NCBI GenBank assembly: GCA_024690205.1
Contig: JAILCX010000020.1
Location: 1-64,000, forward strand
Direction: 5' to 3'
Source: Lachnospiraceae bacterium
GTDB taxonomy: Bacteria > Bacillota > Clostridia > Lachnospirales > Lachnospiraceae
Length of the DNA stretch: 64,000 nucleotides
Below, piece by piece: positions 27,329-35,932 of the stretch. A model generated the notes under the pieces. The model was not told where the DNA came from, ran no database searches, and saw nothing but the letters and a program-made list of their open reading frames with translations. The position numbers were made by a program, and so were the translations under genes. Position 1 is the first letter of the stretch; every line of letters starts with the position of its first letter.

Positions 27329-27589
27329 TCAGACAGGGAAGCCCGGGAAACCGGCACGGTTTAAGGTATCTTTAAGATCCTGATCCATTTTGACCTTTTG
27401 AGCTGAAGCAAGATCCATATATTTTATGAATACATCTTCAACACTGAGATCGCACTTTGATGCGATCTCTTCCATTTTGGGCTTAAGCTTTTCAAGCTGG
27501 GCCGAAACCGGAGTCTTTTGAGGGTCTATATTACCCAAAACTTCTTCTGCATACTTGTTAAGTTCTTCAAGGATTTCTTTATCTGTCAT
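27329..27589 (-). CDS. Small conserved-looking protein of unknown function
   Basis: An 86-residue acidic, helical, soluble protein (L-E-E-L-N-K-Y-A-E-E and K-P-K-M-E-E-I-A-S-K segments) with a short proline/glycine tail. No family is recognised. It converges on the GGDEF gene with two bases between the stop codons, and it shares its upstream region with the divergent promoter of the GlgB-like gene. Its ribosome binding site is weak. A real gene is likely because the frame fills the gap, but this is unproven. Confidence 0.5.
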   Translation of the reverse strand: MTDKEILEELNKYAEEVLGNIDPQKTPVSAQLEKLKPKMEEIASKCDLSVEDVFIKYMDLASAQKVKMDQDLKDTLNRAGFPGFPV

Positions 27590-27613
27590 AGTGTAGATGA
27601 TAACACCGTCACC

Positions 27614-27642
27614 TTGTTTTGTACAGTTAACTTTGCTATATT
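27614..27642 (+). promoter_or_regulatory. Promoter of the GlgB-like gene
   Basis: TTGTTT (27614-27619) and TATATT (27637-27642) with 17 bases between, 31 bases before the start codon at 27673. The gene therefore has its own promoter. Confidence 0.55.
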
Positions 27643-27672
27643 AAATGTATATTGACGAAACGGAGAAAGCCG

Positions 27673-30084
27673 ATGAAAAAGAAGCTTTATAAACTGATGA
27701 ACTGGCCTGTTATCGAGGGCATTACATATCACGAAGAAGAGCATCCTTTTGATGTACTCGGACGTAAATATGTATCAGGCGGAACACTTTTTCAATCATT
27801 CTTTCCCGGAGCGTCGGAGGTCATTCTTTGCCTTAAGGACAAGGAAAAGAAAAAGATCCCAATGGAAATGGCAGATGAAATGGGATTCTTTGCCCAGTTT
27901 GTAACAGGAAAGGTTAATTCCGATTACGAATACGAAGTTAAGACTGAAGACGGAGAGTCTTTTGTAATAAAGGATGCTTACTCTTTTGACGAGAGGTTTA
28001 TCTCCGACAGAAACAACGCATCGTTAAAGACAGGCATGAATTATAAAACATATGAGTGTTTGGGTGCTTTTCCCGAAAGCCATAACAGGGTTTCGGGCGT
28101 AAGGTTCGCCGTTTGGGCTCCCTTTGCATTATCCGTCAGCGTGACTGGTTCTTTTAATTCTTTTTGTTCGGGAATGTATCCCATGCAGAAAAATGATGAT
28201 ACGGACATCTTTGAGATTTTTATCCCGGGTGTAAAGACCGGTGATACGTATTATTACGAGATAAAGACAAGGAACGGTAATACTTTATGTAAGGCCGATC
28301 CTTATTCAACATGTATCAATAAGGATGACGACAGGGTCCTTTCCGTTGTATGTGCCGATGAGTATGAGTTTTCGGATGATTCCTTTATTTCATCAAGGCC
28401 TTATAAAAAGGGCCAAAACCTTTCCATACTCGAAGTCGATCTTTGTGCTTTTGATACCGGCATAAACGGTACTGCCGAAAAGATCGTAAAGCATGTGAAT
28501 GATTTCGGATATGATCTTGTTAAGCTCCTTCCTTTTACGGAATCTTTAAGCGATGAGCCCTCGGTTGATGATACGGCATTTTTCTATGCGGTCTCATCAA
28601 AGATAGGAACACCGGATGATATCAAGATGATAGTTGATACCCTGCACAAAAACGGTACCGGCGTCATCTTTGATCTTAACTGCTCACGTTTTTCAAGTGC
28701 TCAGGGTTCAATACGTTCATATGACGGCTCATGTCTTTATGAACATCTTGATCCAAGAAAAGCATCGCACGGTGGATCCTTTGCACTTAACTTTAATTAC
28801 GGAAGGGAGCAGGTAAGGGATTATCTTATCTCAAATGCGCTTTACTTTATTGATAGTTTTCACTTTGACGGAATGAACATAAACGATCTTTCATCAATGC
28901 TTTATCTTGATTACAAAAAGAACGACAATGAATGGGTCCCCAATCTTTACGGCGGAAACGAGAACCTTGACGGTATAGAATTTGTTAAGCATCTTAATTC
29001 GATAATCAAGAAAAAGCACCCCGACGTTCTTCTTATCGCGGAAGAAGAAGCTGCTTTCCCCGGAATAACCCGGAGCCTTGATGATGAGGGACTGGGATTT
29101 GATCTTAAATTTAACAACGGATTTTCGGATGATTATCTTTCTTATATATCATTTGATCCGTATTTCAGGTCTTATCATCATAACGAGCTTACTTTCAGCA
29201 TGGTCTACCAGTATTCCGAGGATTATATCTGCGGATTCAACCATTCTTATGCAAAGCCCGGAGATATCCCGCTTGTTGAAAGGATGAGCGGAGAGGATAA
29301 CGAGAAGTTTGCAAATCTTAAGCTCACGCTTGCATATGTATTTATGCATCCCGGAAAGAAGATCCTTATGATGGGTCAGGACTTCGGTGATGACTATACG
29401 ATGGCCGACTCAAAAACGATCGATCTGTCCCTTTTAAGAAAAAATACCGGAAGATCATATAAAAACCTGGTAAGGGATCTTAATAAGCTTTATTCGGGTA
29501 ATAAGGCCTTACATGAGCTTGATGAAGTGCCCGAAGGATTTGAATGGATAAACTGCATTGATTCAAATGACTGTACGTTAAGCTTTTTACGAAAAGGCAA
29601 GAGCGAAAAAGATGTGCTTATGGTCGTATGTAACTTTGCGGGTATTTCCAGACAGTTTAAAGTGGGTACTCCTTTTGCCGGAAAGTACAAGGAGATTTTA
29701 AACACGGATGATAAAGAATACGGCGGCTCTCACATGATAAATTCCAGAGTCCGTGTCGTATCCGAAGAAGAGGCCGACTCAAAGCCTTATTCGATAGAGG
29801 TAAAACTTGCTCCGTTATCGCTTGCGGTATTTAAGTTCACTCCTTTCACGGAACTTGAAAAGTACCGAATCGAAAAAAGAAAAGAAGCGATAATAGCCGA
29901 TTCAAAAGCTAAAGAATACCGGCAGGAAGCTGATAATGCACAGCTTGACTATGAAGAGGCAAAAGCAGCGATGGAAGAAGCTTTATCAAGGATGAAAGAA
30001 GCCGAAATCAGGGTTAAAAAAGCCCTTGATAATGAGAAGAAAGAACTGTCCAAAGCAAAAAAAGCTATGGAAGAAGCAAAGTAA
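27673..30084 (+). CDS. GlgB-like glycogen-branching-enzyme homologue with lost catalytic residues and coiled-coil tail
   Basis: An 803-residue protein with the full GlgB layout: an N-terminal domain (about 15-115), a CBM48-like domain (138-215), a GH13 barrel (about 250-600) and a C-terminal beta domain (about 620-725). The M-L-Y-L-D-Y, Y-G-G-N-E-N-L and Y-H-H-N-E-L-T-F-S segments are unmistakably GlgB. Against the seven residues invariant in GH13, aligned by flanking sequence, only Asp334, Glu457 and His524 remain. The barrel histidine is Arg339, the arginine is Asn402, the nucleophile aspartate is Asn404 and the third carboxylate is Ser525. Residues 727-803 form a Glu/Lys/Ala coiled coil. 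It is thus likely to be an inactive glucan-binding or scaffold protein. The start at 27673 has GGAGAA upstream. The N-terminus extends in frame to 27652 without a better site. Confidence 0.85.
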   Translation: MKKKLYKLMNWPVIEGITYHEEEHPFDVLGRKYVSGGTLFQSFFPGASEVILCLKDKEKKKIPMEMADEMGFFAQFVTGKVNSDYEYEVKTEDGESFVIKDAYSFDERFISDRNNASLKTGMNYKTYECLGAFPESHNRVSGVRFAVWAPFALSVSVTGSFNSFCSGMYPMQKNDDTDIFEIFIPGVKTGDTYYYEIKTRNGNTLCKADPYSTCINKDDDRVLSVVCADEYEFSDDSFISSRPYKKGQNLSILEVDLCAFDTGINGTAEKIVKHVNDFGYDLVKLLPFTESLSDEPSVDDTAFFYAVSSKIGTPDDIKMIVDTLHKNGTGVIFDLNCSRFSSAQGSIRSYDGSCLYEHLDPRKASHGGSFALNFNYGREQVRDYLISNALYFIDSFHFDGMNINDLSSMLYLDYKKNDNEWVPNLYGGNENLDGIEFVKHLNSIIKKKHPDVLLIAEEEAAFPGITRSLDDEGLGFDLKFNNGFSDDYLSYISFDPYFRSYHHNELTFSMVYQYSEDYICGFNHSYAKPGDIPLVERMSGEDNEKFANLKLTLAYVFMHPGKKILMMGQDFGDDYTMADSKTIDLSLLRKNTGRSYKNLVRDLNKLYSGNKALHELDEVPEGFEWINCIDSNDCTLSFLRKGKSEKDVLMVVCNFAGISRQFKVGTPFAGKYKEILNTDDKEYGGSHMINSRVRVVSEEEADSKPYSIEVKLAPLSLAVFKFTPFTELEKYRIEKRKEAIIADSKAKEYRQEADNAQLDYEEAKAAMEEALSRMKEAEIRVKKALDNEKKELSKAKKAMEEAK

Positions 30085-30107
30085 TACTGTATTTTTTTAT
30101 TTTCATC

Positions 30108-30116
30108 TGATATAAT
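30108..30116 (+). promoter_or_regulatory. Extended -10 promoter of tRNA-Thr
   Basis: TGATATAAT is a consensus -10 with the TGn extension, 11 bases before the mature tRNA start. No good -35 is visible at 17 bases, which is acceptable for an extended -10. Confidence 0.55.
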
Positions 30117-30126
30117 TTGTTTCGAT

Positions 30127-30199
30127 GCTTCCGTAGCGCAGTTGGTAGCGCAACTGATTCGTAATCAGTAGGTCGAGGGTTCAAGTCCCTTCGGGAGCT
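30127..30199 (+). tRNA. tRNA-Thr, anticodon CGT
   Basis: A 73-base cloverleaf: acceptor GCTTCCG/CGGGAGC (one G-T pair), D-arm with AGTTGGTAG, anticodon stem ACTGA/TCAGT around a TTCGTAA loop (anticodon CGT, reading ACG threonine codons), and T-arm GAGGG-TTCAAGT-CCCTT. The discriminator base is T. CCA is not encoded. Confidence 0.95.
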
Positions 30200-30200
30200 T

Positions 30201-30237
30201 AAAAAGATCCGGGAATTATTGTCTTGGATCTTTTTTT
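30201..30237 (+). terminator. Intrinsic terminator after tRNA-Thr
   Basis: AAAGATCC and GGATCTTT pair across a 15-base loop and are followed by seven T residues. It begins immediately after the tRNA. Confidence 0.8.
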
Positions 30238-30293
30238 GTGTTATATTTTATTTTAATGCAATTAAATTGTGATTAAACTTTAGGAGAAACGCC

Positions 30294-31694
30294 ATGGCTC
30301 AACTCTGGGGCGGAAGATTTTCAAAAGAAACCGAAAAAGACGTATTTGAATTTAATGCTTCGCTCAGGTTTGATAAGGAACTTGTCGGGCAGGATATAGA
30401 AGGATCCGTTGCTCATGTAGTGATGCTTGAAAAACAGGGCATCCTTACTCTTGAAGAAAAGGATTCCATCGTAAAAGGTCTTACGGACATACGTAATGAA
30501 CTTGAAAGCGGATCACTTAAGATCGAAGGCGAATATGAAGACGTTCACAGCTTCATAGAAGCCAAACTTATCGAAAAGATAGGTGATGCAGGCAAAAAGA
30601 TGCACACCGGTAGGTCAAGGAATGACCAGGTTGCTCTTGATATGAGACTGTTTATCAGGGAAAAGGTATCTTTAACCGCCGATAACATTGCAGATCTTCT
30701 GGTTGTGATAAACGGATTGATGGAAGATAACGAAGAAACATATATGCCCGGATTCACACACCTTCAAAAGGCACAGCCTACCACACTGGCTCATCACCTC
30801 GGTGCATATTTTGAGATGTTCAAAAGAGACCATCAAAGACTTACCGATGTTTACCGCAGAATGAATTACTGTCCGCTTGGTGCGGGAGCTTTTGCGGGAA
30901 CCACATACCCGCTTGATAGGAATTACACATCGACCATGCTTGGGTTTGAAGGCCCCACACAAAACTCTATGGATTCCGTATCGGACAGGGATTACTGCAT
31001 AGAATTCCTTTCATCGCTTTCGATGATAATGATGCATTTATCAAGGTTCTGTGAAGAGATCATTATCTGGAATACCAACGAATACCGCTTCGTTGAAATA
31101 GACGACGGCTTTTCGACCGGATCGAGCATAATGCCTCAGAAAAAGAATCCGGATATTGCGGAACTTATAAGAGGAAAGACGGGACGCGTATACGGTGCCT
31201 TGATGTCGCTTCTTACAACAATGAAAGGTTTGCCTCTTGCCTACAATAAAGACATGCAGGAGGATAAGGAAGTAACATTTGATGCGATAAAGACCGTTAA
31301 TGATTCTTTAGGGCTCTTTACAGGAATGTTAAAGACCATGAAGTTTAACAGATCAGTTATGGAAAAGAGCGCGGTGAATGGCTTTACAAATGCTACGGAT
31401 GCTGCCGATTACCTTGTTTTAAAAGGAGTTCCATTCAGGGATGCTCACGGTATCATAGGACGCATTGTCCTTTACTGCATCGAAAAACAAAAGGCAATTG
31501 ATGATCTTACGATCGAGGAGTTTCGAAGCTTTTCGGAAGCCTTCGGATCCGACATCTATGATGCGATATCGTTAAAGACCTGCGTTGAAAAGCGCCTTAC
31601 TACCGGGGCTCCCGGTAAAGCAGCGATTGAAGCGGAAATATCAAACAACAAAAAATTCCTTGATGAAATATTAAAAGGAACCGATAAAGAATAA
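30294..31694 (+). CDS. argH: Argininosuccinate lyase
   Basis: A 466-residue tetrameric enzyme that splits argininosuccinate to arginine and fumarate. The family signature G-S-S-I-M-P-Q-K-K-N-P (from residue 276, catalytic serine in it) is complete. T-G-R-S-R-N-D-Q is near 103 and T-H-L-Q-K-A-Q-P-T near 155. The ATG follows AGGAGAAAC. It stands apart from other arginine genes and is followed 23 bases later by asd. Confidence 0.96.
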   Translation: MAQLWGGRFSKETEKDVFEFNASLRFDKELVGQDIEGSVAHVVMLEKQGILTLEEKDSIVKGLTDIRNELESGSLKIEGEYEDVHSFIEAKLIEKIGDAGKKMHTGRSRNDQVALDMRLFIREKVSLTADNIADLLVVINGLMEDNEETYMPGFTHLQKAQPTTLAHHLGAYFEMFKRDHQRLTDVYRRMNYCPLGAGAFAGTTYPLDRNYTSTMLGFEGPTQNSMDSVSDRDYCIEFLSSLSMIMMHLSRFCEEIIIWNTNEYRFVEIDDGFSTGSSIMPQKKNPDIAELIRGKTGRVYGALMSLLTTMKGLPLAYNKDMQEDKEVTFDAIKTVNDSLGLFTGMLKTMKFNRSVMEKSAVNGFTNATDAADYLVLKGVPFRDAHGIIGRIVLYCIEKQKAIDDLTIEEFRSFSEAFGSDIYDAISLKTCVEKRLTTGAPGKAAIEAEISNNKKFLDEILKGTDKE

Positions 31695-31717
31695 TAATCT
31701 TAAGGAGAGATGATCAT

Positions 31718-32806
31718 ATGAGTGAAAAATTAAAAGTTGGTATCTTAGGCGGAACGGGAATGGTAGGACAAAGATTTATATCTTTGCTGGAAAATCATCC
31801 CTGGTTTGAAGTTTCATGTATCGCAGCCAGCCCCAGAAGTGCGGGAAAGACGTACGAAGAGGCTGTCGGTGACAGATGGAAGATGGATACACCGATGCCT
31901 GAAAAAGTTAAAAAACTCGTTGTGATGAACGTTAACGAGGTGGAAAAGGTTTCTGCCGGTGTTGACTTTGTTTTTTCTGCCGTTGATATGACGAAAGAAG
32001 AGATAAGAGCCATCGAAGAAGAGTATGCAAAGACGGAGACGCCTGTTGTTTCAAATAACTCTGCTCACAGATGGACGCCAGATGTTCCCATGATAGTTCC
32101 CGAGATCAATTCAGCTCATGCTGCCATCATCGAAGCACAGAGAAAGAGACTAGGAACGAAAAAGGGATTTATAGCTGTTAAACCTAACTGCTCAATCCAG
32201 TCTTATACGCCTGCTTTAACGGCATGGATGGAATATGAGCCCTATGAAGTAGTTGTTTGTACGTATCAGGCTATCTCAGGCGCAGGAAAGACGTTTAAGG
32301 ACTGGCCCGAGATGATAGAGAATGTTATCCCTTATATAGGCGGTGAAGAAGAAAAGTCCGAGAAGGAACCCTTAAGAGTATGGGGAAAGATTGAAGGAGA
32401 CAGGATCGTTCCGCTTGAAGGAATAAATATCACGGCTCAGTGTATCAGAGTTCCCGTGCTTAACGGACATACGGCTGCATGCTTTGTAAAGTTCAGAAAG
32501 AATCCCACGAAGGAACAGCTTATAGAAAAGCTTCTTGCATTCAAGGGTGAGCCCCAGGAGCTTAAATTACCTTCCGCACCTTCGCAGTTTATCCAGTATA
32601 TGACGGAGGATAACAGACCTCAGGTCAAGGCTGATGTGGATTACGAACACGGTATGGGAATCTCCATCGGAAGACTTAGGGAAGATACGATTTATGACTG
32701 GAAGTTCGTAGGTCTTTCTCATAATACGGTCCGCGGTGCGGCCGGCGGTGCTGTCCTTTGCGCCGAGCTTTTAAAAGCTAAGGGATATATTAGCGCTAAA
32801 CAGTAA
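31718..32806 (+). CDS. asd: Aspartate-semialdehyde dehydrogenase (archaeal/fungal-type subfamily)
   Basis: A 362-residue NADPH-dependent enzyme that reduces aspartyl phosphate for lysine, threonine and methionine synthesis. The nucleotide-binding start is G-I-L-G-G-T-G-M-V-G-Q-R, the catalytic cysteine is C158 in K-P-N-C-S-I-Q, and the acid-base histidine is H251 in N-G-H-T-A-A. Length and the K-P-N-C-S-I motif place it in the archaeal/fungal branch, not the E. coli type (which has G-N-C-T). That branch also occurs in many Clostridia. GGAGAG is upstream. Confidence 0.94.
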   Translation: MSEKLKVGILGGTGMVGQRFISLLENHPWFEVSCIAASPRSAGKTYEEAVGDRWKMDTPMPEKVKKLVVMNVNEVEKVSAGVDFVFSAVDMTKEEIRAIEEEYAKTETPVVSNNSAHRWTPDVPMIVPEINSAHAAIIEAQRKRLGTKKGFIAVKPNCSIQSYTPALTAWMEYEPYEVVVCTYQAISGAGKTFKDWPEMIENVIPYIGGEEEKSEKEPLRVWGKIEGDRIVPLEGINITAQCIRVPVLNGHTAACFVKFRKNPTKEQLIEKLLAFKGEPQELKLPSAPSQFIQYMTEDNRPQVKADVDYEHGMGISIGRLREDTIYDWKFVGLSHNTVRGAAGGAVLCAELLKAKGYISAKQ

Positions 32807-32832
32807 AGAAATTCGGGGTTACATATATATTT

Positions 32833-34557
32833 ATGGATGAGTTACGTTATCAGGTCGATCTGCTTAACGCTATGAACGGTCGGCTTCAGGCCGATGAGAG
32901 AATGTACAGGCTCGTCTGCAATACCTCTTTAAATGCGATCGTCTATATCGATTGCAAGAGAGGTACTGCAAGGACGCTTGCCAACTGGGATGCATTCTTT
33001 CCTGACGTTGAGATATATACTATAAACGATATCGCGCAGATATATTCTTATATTGAGGAACAGTCGGTCCTTGCTTTCCGTGATCTTTTATATACGGACA
33101 AACCGGGTGTCAATGCATCGGGTGTCTTTAAGTTATCCGACAAAAAGACATATATTGAAGTCGAGGTACAGGTAGTTTTTGATGAACTTGGTAACCTTAC
33201 CGACAAGATAATAAGATTTAAAGACGTAACTAAGATTCATTCCCAGAATGATGAACTGGCCTACATGGCCTATTATGATCCAAATACCGGACTCATCAAC
33301 AGGAATTACTTCGTTTCAAAGCTTTCGGATTTTGTTAAAAGAGCTGACGATGAAGGTGCCGTTGTTTCAGTCATGTTCATTGATATAGACGGCTTTCATA
33401 ACTATAACGACGGAATGGGTATCGTTATAGGTGATGAGATTATCCAGGTGTTCGGACAGGCGCTCAAAAAGTATGAATCAGAGAACGTTCTTGTTTCGCA
33501 CTTTACAACGGATCTTTACTGTGTCGCCATATATAATCCCAACAACGGACTTTGCGCCGAAACAATTTATCATGAATTAAGAGAGCAGATGAAGACGCCG
33601 TTTAAGCTTACTAACGGCAGTGAGATCCTCCTTACGTTCTGTGCGGGAGTTGCAGACTATCCCGAGTCGGCTTCGGATTCCCTTGAACTTATCAATTGTG
33701 CCGAGATCGTTATGTTCAAAGCCAAGGATATGGGAAGAGGAAGAATACAGTATTTCGATGCTCCGATCTTAAAAGATTTCCTTATAAACGTTGATATTGA
33801 AAACAAGCTTAAAGAAGCTGTCTTTAACGAGAATTTCACCATGAATTTCCAGCCTCAGTTCTTTACCGACAGCAGGAGATTAAGAGGTGTTGAGGCGCTT
33901 ATCAGGTGGAAAGACAAAAGCGGAGACATGATCTCGCCTTCGGTGTTTATTCCCGTAGCTGAAAAGAACGGTGCGATCATACCAATCGGAAATTATGTTA
34001 TCAAAGAAAGCATTAGAAACTTTGTTAACTGGAAAAAGAAGTTCGATACCGACATGATTCTTTCCATAAACATCTCGGCGGTTCAGTACAGGACAGAGAA
34101 CTTTGTGGAAAACATACTTGATTGCATATCTTCTTATGATATAAATCCTCAGGACATAGAGCTTGAGATCACAGAGAGCTTTTTGATAGCCGACTTTAAC
34201 GACGTAATAATGAAGCTTGAGATATTAAGGGAATACGGAATAAGAATCGCCCTTGATGATTTCGGAACAGGTTATTCATCGCTTTCTTACCTTAAGGGAT
34301 TGCCGATAGACACCCTTAAGATAGATAAGAAATTCGTTGATAACATCTGCACGGATGTGAGTTCGAGGATCATACTCGATACCATAATCTATATGACAAA
34401 GAAGCTTGGTTATGAAACGATAGCCGAAGGTGTCGAGGATGAGGATCAGTACAACTATCTTAAATCTATCGAATGTGACTGCATACAGGGCTTTTATTTT
34501 TCAAAGCCTACGGACAGTGAGGGTATAGAAAGACTGTTACTTGACGGTACAGTATAG
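32833..34557 (+). CDS. Degenerate GGDEF plus EAL c-di-GMP phosphodiesterase
   Basis: A 574-residue protein without membrane segments. Residues about 1-140 look PAS-like. The GGDEF domain (about 145-300) has T-T-D-L-Y (225-229) where the active motif should be, so it should not make c-di-GMP; it may bind GTP or do nothing. The EAL domain (about 315-570) is complete: E354-A-L, N-I-S, E-L-E-I-T-E-S, D475-D-F-G-T-G and A-E-G-V-E, so it should hydrolyse c-di-GMP. The Shine-Dalgarno site is weak. It follows asd by 26 bases and precedes an unrelated ATPase. Confidence 0.9.
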   Translation: MDELRYQVDLLNAMNGRLQADERMYRLVCNTSLNAIVYIDCKRGTARTLANWDAFFPDVEIYTINDIAQIYSYIEEQSVLAFRDLLYTDKPGVNASGVFKLSDKKTYIEVEVQVVFDELGNLTDKIIRFKDVTKIHSQNDELAYMAYYDPNTGLINRNYFVSKLSDFVKRADDEGAVVSVMFIDIDGFHNYNDGMGIVIGDEIIQVFGQALKKYESENVLVSHFTTDLYCVAIYNPNNGLCAETIYHELREQMKTPFKLTNGSEILLTFCAGVADYPESASDSLELINCAEIVMFKAKDMGRGRIQYFDAPILKDFLINVDIENKLKEAVFNENFTMNFQPQFFTDSRRLRGVEALIRWKDKSGDMISPSVFIPVAEKNGAIIPIGNYVIKESIRNFVNWKKKFDTDMILSINISAVQYRTENFVENILDCISSYDINPQDIELEITESFLIADFNDVIMKLEILREYGIRIALDDFGTGYSSLSYLKGLPIDTLKIDKKFVDNICTDVSSRIILDTIIYMTKKLGYETIAEGVEDEDQYNYLKSIECDCIQGFYFSKPTDSEGIERLLLDGTV

Positions 34558-34567
34558 GGGTTAGCGT

Positions 34568-35932
34568 ATGTTACTTGGAAGAACTTCGGAACTGAAGCAC
34601 CTTAATACTTACTATGATCAGGAAGGATCCCAGATCATGGTGGTTTACGGACAGAGGAATGTGGGAAAGACATCCCTCCTTACTTCGTTTGTGGAAGACA
34701 AGCCCTATCATTATTACAGGGCCAGAAGCGCATCCTGCAGAGAACAAAGATACCGCTGGGGGATGGAGCTGGCATCCGAAGATGTCAAGCTGCTTAAGTA
34801 TCCTTCCTACATGGATATCTTTAAGTCGATCATCAAAGGTGAAAAAGAAAAAAAGATCATAATAATAGATGAATTCCAGTACATCATAAAGTCATCCGAT
34901 GATTTTATGAAGGAACTTGTGAGCTTTGTACACAGCTACTGGCAACAACAGAACGTCATGGTAGTTTTGGTAAGTTCGTCCATCGGCTGGGTGGAAAACT
35001 CTATGATCAACAAGATCGGTGATGCCGCTTATGAGCTTTCATCATTCTTAAAGGTCAAGGAACTTTCATTTGAGCATATGATGGAATTCTTCCCGGGATT
35101 CACCATGGAGCAGTGTATAGAATCCTATGCGGTGCTTGGCGGCGTGCCGGGACTCTGGGAGCATTTTTCCGACAAGATTTCGGTCAAGGAAAATATCTCA
35201 AGATTTATACTTGATTACCATTCGCTCTTAAGATCTGAAGGCCAGCGCATTGTCGAAGAAGAACTTCGTGAAACAAATGTCTATAACACGATACTGGCAT
35301 CCATCGCTGCCGGGAATCACAAGCTCAATGATCTTTATCTCCATACCGAGTTTTCTCGTGCAAAGATATCGGTTTATCTAAAAAACCTTATCGAGCTTGA
35401 ACTTGTTGAAAAGGTATTTTCTTATGATACAGACGGTAAGGAAAATACGCAAAAGGGTATATATAGGATAAGCAATCACTTTGTTGATTTTTACTTCACC
35501 TATATCTATCCGAATCTTACCGATATGGAGACCATGGTCGGCTCTGAGTTTTACAAAAAGCACATTGCACCGACATTTAAATCATATGTTGCCGAATACT
35601 TCAAGACGGTATGCAAGCAGCATATCGAGAAGTGGAATAAGTGGAAGGAACTTCCGATCGAGATCGACAGGATCGGAGAATGGGTCGGAAAAATCGGCAA
35701 TATAGACGTTATCGCACAAAACGAAGCAGGAGAGACTATCGTCAGCATATGTAACTGGGACAGGCCTCTTATGCGTTATGATGATTATGAGTGGTTGCTG
35801 TTTTGCTGTAAGGAAGCCAAGATCAAGGTTGACTACGTATATCTGTTCTCCGTAAGGAGATTTGATGAAAAGCTAAATCTTGAAGCAAAGGTTAAACCGA
35901 ACCTCAAACTCATCAGTCTGGAAGATATGTAA
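34568..35932 (+). CDS. AAA-type ATPase with DUF234 C-terminus
   Basis: A 454-residue protein of the ATPase_2/DUF234 type common in archaea and found in many Clostridia. Walker A G-x-x-N-V-G-K-T-S is at 28-36, Walker B I-I-I-I-D-E-F-Q-Y at 97-105, a helix-turn-helix-like region about 240-280, and a C-terminal nuclease-fold-like part with D-V-I-A-Q-N and I-V-S-I-C-N-W (about 376-397). The nuclease core is weak and may be inactive. Biological role is unknown. Its stop codon overlaps the topoisomerase start (TAATG), so the two are co-translated. Confidence 0.85.
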   Translation: MLLGRTSELKHLNTYYDQEGSQIMVVYGQRNVGKTSLLTSFVEDKPYHYYRARSASCREQRYRWGMELASEDVKLLKYPSYMDIFKSIIKGEKEKKIIIIDEFQYIIKSSDDFMKELVSFVHSYWQQQNVMVVLVSSSIGWVENSMINKIGDAAYELSSFLKVKELSFEHMMEFFPGFTMEQCIESYAVLGGVPGLWEHFSDKISVKENISRFILDYHSLLRSEGQRIVEEELRETNVYNTILASIAAGNHKLNDLYLHTEFSRAKISVYLKNLIELELVEKVFSYDTDGKENTQKGIYRISNHFVDFYFTYIYPNLTDMETMVGSEFYKKHIAPTFKSYVAEYFKTVCKQHIEKWNKWKELPIEIDRIGEWVGKIGNIDVIAQNEAGETIVSICNWDRPLMRYDDYEWLLFCCKEAKIKVDYVYLFSVRRFDEKLNLEAKVKPNLKLISLEDM

